Source: Taiwanofungus camphoratus
Taxonomy: Eukaryota > Basidiomycota > Agaricomycetes > Polyporales > Taiwanofungaceae
Length of the DNA stretch: 64,000 bases
Direction: 5' to 3'
Assembly (NCBI GenBank): GCA_003999685.1
Contig: CP021220.1
Span: 3,658,001-3,722,000 of the forward strand
The notes beneath the pieces are model-generated. The model saw only the letters and a list, made by a program, of their open reading frames with translations. It was not told where the DNA came from and searched no databases. Every line of letters starts with the position of its first letter. Positions within the stretch are counted from its first letter, which is position 1. Shown piece by piece: positions 58,958 through 64,000 of this stretch. A program made the position numbers and the translations under genes.

Positions 58958-60691
58958 ATGTCGAAACGCACAGCGACAGAGTTGCAAAGCACATCGACAA
59001 GTGACTTACAAACATCCAGAAAAAACCCGCGAGGCAGCGTAAAACAGGAGAGTGCCGTTCAGGAGGACGAGATTGGAGAATATGAGGACGGCTGGGAGGA
59101 TGAATTCGAGAGTGATGAAGACGTAGTCGATGGCGAGCCTGATGTAAGAGAAGATGGTATGTACTGATTGGCGCAAAATGTTCCAATAACCTCAAAGTCA
59201 ATACTTTAAAGGCATGGATGTCGACACCGAGGTGATGCCTGCGATCGAAGAGTTGGAGGAGAAGCCCAGTGCGCCAGACGTGTTCATTCCGGGCGTCCAC
59301 CAACTAGAAAATGATGAAATACTGGAGCCCGATGAGTCTGTATATATTATGCGACACTCCATGAACGTGAACTGGCCATGTCTTTCGTTCGATGTGTTGC
59401 GCGATAACCTGGGAGATGAGCGGCAGCGTTTTCCTGGTACCGCTTACATTGTTGCTGGTACTCAGGCCGATGTTGCAAAAAATAATGAGATTTCTGTGTA
59501 CAAGATGAGCTCGTTACAGAAAACACAGAGGACGGGCGGTGAGTGAGCAGTGCCTTCCTTATATCGTGCAAAACGTTGAGCTCTCCATTCAGATGACTCT
59601 GATTCTGAGGACGATGAAGACGACGATGCTCTGGACGAGGATCCAATTTTAGAGTTCCGTTCTGTCCCTCACCTGGGAGGTGTCAACCGTGTGCGCGCTC
59701 AGCCACTTCCATCATCATCGCCTTTACCTCCGGTATCACAACCATACTATGTTGCCAGCTGGGCAGAGACCGGTAAAGTGCATGTCTGGGACGTCAGGCC
59801 GCTCATCGAGGCGCTCGATGTGCCCGGGTACTCACCCGACAAATTGAGGACGCGCACTCCGGCGTTCACGATCAACTCACACGGGCGCGCGGAGGGTTTC
59901 GCGATGGACTGGGCATCGTCCGGTGGAGCAAACCCCTCCGCGTTACGCATCCTCACGGGGGACATCCAGTCAAAAATTTATTTGACCACTACGACGCCCT
60001 CAGGTTTCAATGCGCTTTCGCAGCCATTCACCTCGCATACGTCGAGCGTAGAGGACCTGCAGTGGAGCCCAACGGAAGCGACCGTGTTCGCATCGTGTTC
60101 GGCTGACCAGAGTGTGCAGATCTGGGACGTGCGGAGCAAAGGCAGGAAGAGCGCCGCAGGGATCGAGCACGCGCACGAGAGTGATGTGAATGTCATCAGC
60201 TGGAATCGCGCGACAACTTACTTGCTACTAAGTGGTGGCGACGAGGGCGGCATCAAGGTATGGGACCTACGAAATATGAAGGCAAGAGGGTATGTACTAT
60301 TCTTATCCTTGGCTGCCTCTGAGATCGGACACTGACTATATCTTGATTGCACAGAGCATCTACTCTTGACCCTACTCCCGTCGCGGCCTTCATCTGGCAT
60401 CGTGCTCCAATCACTTCCATCGAATGGCATCCGACAGAAGACTCCATCTTCGCCGCTTCAGGCGCAGATGATCAAGTCACTCTATGGGATCTTGCTGTAG
60501 AACAGGACGACGAAGAGACCGGTGCGATGGAGGAGACACCAGAGGGCGGCCGGGACGTTCCCCCGCAATTACTCTTCGTGCACCAGGGACAAACCGACGT
60601 GAAGGAGGTGCACTGGCATCCTCAAATTCCGGGAACAGTATTAAGCACGGCAAAGGATGGATTCAATATATTCAAGACGATCTCTGTTTGA
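58958..60691 (+). CDS. RRB1: Ribosome-assembly WD40 protein RRB1/GRWD1
   Basis: Four exons (58958-59156, 59212-59538, 59593-60289, 60355-60691) encode 519 residues. The N-terminus is acidic. A histone-binding-like CAF1C segment follows ([20 protein letters not shown]), then an acidic loop ([20 protein letters not shown]) and WD40 repeats with clear ends ([51 protein letters not shown]). In yeast RRB1 is a nuclear chaperone for ribosomal protein Rpl3 and is essential for 60S assembly; GRWD1 is the animal form. All junctions keep frame, with 53- to 65-nt GT..AG introns. Confidence 0.93.
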
Positions 60692-61195
60692 TGATGATAT
60701 AGCACTATTATTTGATTGCATGTTGTAAGTCTTCTGTTGTTTTTGAAAGCTTTGCAAACGTCGATATCGCCATGTGGGGCATGTCTTGAGTACCCTCTTG
60801 CATTGGTTTCCGAAAGATAACGGATGGTGGTCGAAGTTTTGAACTAGTCCTCAATTCTATCCAGAGACTAGGTACTTCTATACGCACAATCAGGGCTACT
60901 GTACAAGGCTTACGGTCAAGAGTTTGTATATGTGTGCTGCTTGATGATAGGTGAGATGCAAAGGATCTGAAAGTGAACAGCGCACGAATACATAGCGGAT
61001 GCGAGCGACGCGATACAAAGGATCACCGTGTATGATACTCCGCCGAGGGAAGTGCTCCAGGCACCAATCAACAGGAGGCCCCGCAGCTAAGTCAGTGTGC
61101 TTAAACATATACCGAAGCCGACCTCTCATCGGTTTCGGTAGTCAACGAAATTCTCAGTACAGTCCCGAAGAGTTGTTCCCTTTCGGCGCACGGAT
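60692..61195. other. Convergent 3' region between RRB1 and PA28
   Basis: 504 bp between two stop codons that face each other. Contains the 3' UTRs. No ORF or RNA gene with support. No canonical AATAAA was found on either strand, which is common in fungi. Confidence 0.5.
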
Positions 61196-62499
61196 CTACA
61201 AACTCCATCGTAAGCGAAAGTTCTCGCTGGAGATGATCGGCAAGACCTTGGCAATGTTTTTATGCAGAATGTCTGTCAGGATGGCATAAACATTGCGCAA
61301 ATCGTAGAGATTCTGTCGTGCCACATATAGTTGCTTTTCATCGTGTTCTTTCAGTGCCAGCTGTTTTGCGGGATACACCGGAACAGTTCAGAATTTGTCA
61401 ATCACGGGAAAGATGGCACATACAGCGTAGTCTTCTACATGGGGATATTTGATAATCTTAGAACAGATCTTCGCGCGATTCAGGTGGTCCTGCCGACCGG
61501 CATCGCGAAGGTTGTAGGCGCTTTCTTGTGAGCGGTGGAGCTCAGTGAGGACCTCTGAAAGGCAAGTAGGGATCAATGCGATATAACAAACCCGACAACT
61601 TCCGTACCTTCTTGTATTTGCACACCTATGCGATTCAGATTAAGGGTTTGAATTACAGTGAGGTGTAAATTCAGGCTAGCTCACCGAAGTTATCGCCGCT
61701 GTAGAAAAAATGATTTTAGTTTGCCGAGAATCATAAAGACTAAACACATACTCTTCAATCCTAAGATGTAGTCAGTTGAGAATCTATGATTGCTCAAGTA
61801 ATGTAATGTGCATACTCACTTGGGCATAGAGAGGTTCACCCATAACTTCACTTTGTCCTGGGTAGTTCGCACATATAAGAGAATGAAACGGATACGACAA
61901 CTGACACTTACACATAGCTCCGCTAAATGCTCGCATTCCTTTTTCACGTCCGCGTGAACTTTGACGAGGTGTTTGTTAGCGAGAACGAGGTTCGGATATC
62001 TCGCGTGCTGAAGGTCGTTGCCTGAGGTCAGTCCAAGACTTGATGTTCCATTTGCGCTACCTTCGGCGGTGCGCTTGCGTTTCTTACCCTCTGGCTCCTC
62101 GGAGGATGAGCCGGGAGGGGGATATATAGTTGGGTCTGTGGTCGTGGCCGCGTGCGATGAGTGGAATGGAGAAGATGGTGCATTACTAGCGTCGATTAGT
62201 TTTTGGAGTTCTCTGTACGAATGAGTTGTTAATTGTATGACCATGAAACATGGTACCGCATGCATAATTTACAAGATCTTGTCCAATATTAGAAGGCTGG
62301 TATGGGCAAATGCAAAAGAAGGGAGACGTACTTTGTTTGGAAAAATGTGGAATACAACCTCGTTTGCTGCCGTCGCTGCTGTATCATGAAATTCCTGGAC
62401 GCAATATGAAGCAGGATGTGAGTATAGACTCCGCGCCACCGTCTGGGTACTGACCTCGAGTTTGCTTGTAAGCTCTTTGTCCATCCTCTGCTTGTTCAT
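61196..62499 (-). CDS. PSME3: Proteasome activator PA28 (REG gamma type)
   Basis: Ten exons: 62455-62499, 62332-62394, 62273-62277 (5 nt), 61912-62212, 61820-61857, 61752-61760 (9 nt), 61685-61698 (14 nt), 61608-61625 (18 nt), 61424-61554, 61196-61360. They sum to 789 nt, 262 residues, in frame throughout. N-terminal helix ends FPNKILELQKLIDAS. A flexible insert carries a likely nuclear signal GKKRKR. Then DKVKLWVNLSMPKIEDGDNF, holding the activation loop, and the C-terminal helices (EVLTELHRSQESAYNLRDAG, AKICSKIIKYPHVEDY, DLRNVYAILTDILHKNIAKV). PA28 forms a heptamer that caps and opens the 20S proteasome without ATP. Budding yeast lacks it. Head-to-head with TAF1. Confidence 0.92.
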
Positions 62500-62841
62500 C
62501 GTTTTTTGACCTCTGAAGTGAGAAGGTGAAAGTTGTCCCCACGCTCCCAGGGCTCGTCTACGACTCTATAGCGCGGAATGGTAGCCGCTATCTGTCCTCA
62601 CACGGTACAGGAGCGCTCAATGCACAAGCGCCCAAATCACGAGACATCGCGTCGCATAAGCGCCTAAAGTGGCCGGTCGTGTAACCGTTCCTACTGCGTT
62701 CACAACCTTGCTTCAGAGCTAGCGCCTTCCCAATTTCTGTCTATTAACTGGTGACTCCCCGGGTTTCTTGTATTTTCCTCTTTGTCCCATTCTAGTCCCG
62801 TCAATAGGCTCCGAGGAGGATCGCGGGAAGTTTTCACAGAG
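62500..62841. promoter_or_regulatory. Divergent promoter region PA28 / TAF1
   Basis: 342 bp between two opposite start codons. No TATA box near either ATG; the TAF1 side has pyrimidine-rich runs (TTTCCTCTTTGTCCC at 62773-62787) typical of fungal housekeeping promoters. Co-regulation is an inference from the layout. Confidence 0.5.
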
Positions 62842-64000
62842 ATGTCCGGTGCTCAGGTACGTTCATGGTCGATAGTTGATTGTGAGCTGTAGCTAACTTC
62901 TCATAGGATGAAAGCGATGTTATTGCTACCTTAACTGGTTTCTCTCTGAACAATGTCCTGACCGGTCTCGACTTACCAACGGGGCGTGGTCTTTCCGACC
63001 AACTTGGTATCTCAGATGCTTCCAAATTCAGTGCACAACAGATATACAACGACAAGTGGGATGATCCGGATGCAGTTGGCCCTGGTGAAGGCGAGGATTG
63101 GGAAGATGAGGTTGACAGAGAACTGGAGGCAGAAGGATCCGAGGATGGTGCTCAGGTAAAGATGGAAGTGGAGTCTCCCAAGCAGATAGGCCGGAAGGAG
63201 AAACGCAGGAAGGTCATTCGGCGCTTGGTTGAGCGACCGAAGACCGTGTACGAGAGATTTCCATCTTTCGAGAAAGACAAGGTCTTGAACTTCACGGAAC
63301 TGTTCAAGGGGTTCACCGTCAAGAAGTCGCGGATCTCTAAGCGACCATTCCATGGTGTGTATATTCTACTGCATATATCCTCTCCTTGCTCATCGAGTGG
63401 AAGTTGAGAGTGTGTATCCTCGGAAAAGGGAAGCCACGAGGGGACTCCTTGCAGCTATAGTGGGTGACACAGAAAGACAAGTTGAAAGCAAGCGCGTAGA
63501 AGAGGTCGTCGCTTCTGGCAGTGTCGAACATGATCTCAGACGGGCCCTTGAGGTATAAGTCTGGGGTGCGACATGCACGTGCACTACTGAACCGTCCCGA
63601 AATCACTCTAGGAACGGGAGAACACTGATGTACCAATAACTTTGCCCCTCCATGATCGCTCTTTCGATCTAGTCCTCCTCTCCAACTGGGAGGACCAGAT
63701 TGTCTATGAACCAGAAGATGAAATGACTATCCCCACGACTGCTCCTGCAACCGATTTGACTACTCCTCAGAACAAGGTCCTGGAGTCTGGCGCCTGGACT
63801 CAAAGTATAATCTGGAGTCCTCGAGCACCTTTCCGCGATTTCACACAGCTTGAGCTGAATGAAGAAGATGTGGTTGTCGAAGAGCGTCTGCCTTGTATGC
63901 GTCTTGCTTCTATGTTCATCTTGTTGCATCATTGAATACTGTGCTGCAGTAATGGATGTTGTCAGACCTCGGAAACGGCTTAGGACGGACAATCAGCCTA
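62842..64000 (+). CDS. TAF1: TFIID subunit TAF1, N-terminal part
   Basis: Exons 62842-62856, 62907-63354, 63398-63552, 63612-63894 and 63950 to the window end, all junctions in frame. The gene continues to the right. Visible blocks: an acidic N-terminus (WDDPDAVGPGEGEDWEDEVD), FPSFEKDKVLNFTELFKGFT followed by KKSRISKRPFH, LLSNWEDQIVYEPEDE, and GAWTQSIIWSPRAPFRDFTQ with LELNEED. These match the order in the TAF1 central region. TAF1 is the scaffold of TFIID, binding TBP and promoters for RNA polymerase II. Introns are 43-59 nt. The short first exon encodes MSGAQ. Confidence 0.85.

Noticed and set aside
60896-61289. Small ORFs between RRB1 and PA28
   Set aside because: Overlapping frames on both strands in the 3' untranslated region, with no domain or codon pattern.
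62273-62394. PA28 exon 2 read straight through to 62280 without the 5-nt micro-exon
   Set aside because: This would add about 19 hydrophobic residues into the first helix, whereas the micro-exon gives the family pattern FPNKILEL exactly.

Overview
The window comes from a filamentous basidiomycete, most likely an agaricomycete. The genes at the right end have many short introns (about 50-63 nt with GT..AG ends), and the left 57 kb is packed with fungal Ty3/gypsy elements, most of them chromoviruses carrying a chromodomain.

Layout. Positions 1-56522 are one nested stack of LTR elements, which I call A to F. A (1-1933) lies inside B (1934-7351). B lies inside an LTR of E (7352-22179, minus). 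E lies inside the 5' LTR of C (22180-56522, plus). C in turn interrupts a LINE-like ORF1 (56523-57361, minus). C also holds two solo LTRs of the A family (24739-25308, 26862-27431), two full elements of the D family (D2 28684-35756 and D3 36950-44017, both minus) and one full B-family element (F 45242-52964, plus). E is split by a third D copy (D1 11611-18681). Exact 5-bp target duplications flank D1 (TCCTT), D2 (CCTTA), D3 (GTACC), F (TTACT) and both solo LTRs (AAGGC, ATTCC). LTR pairs are identical or nearly so by eye, so the stack looks recent.

How the elements work. A, B/F, D and E are chromoviruses with gag, then protease-RT-RNase H-integrase-chromodomain, then an extra zinc-knuckle ORF where an envelope gene would sit. 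D, E and F have a primer site 2 nt inside the 5' LTR that is an exact 11-nt complement of the predicted transcript start in their own LTR, 34-35 nt after a TATA box. This is the Tf1-type self-priming arrangement, and the paired bases co-vary between D and E. C is a different gypsy lineage: long LTRs (1.77 kb), no chromodomain seen, a spliced antisense ORF before the 3' LTR, and a second copy of its polypurine tract inside pol.

Host genes, 57880-64000: a microsomal glutathione S-transferase 3-like gene (minus), the ribosome-assembly WD40 protein RRB1/GRWD1 (plus), a PA28-gamma type proteasome activator built with micro-exons of 5, 9, 14 and 18 nt (minus), and the start of TAF1, the largest TFIID subunit (plus, runs off the window). 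MGST3/RRB1 and PA28/TAF1 are two head-to-head pairs with short shared promoters; RRB1 and PA28 converge.
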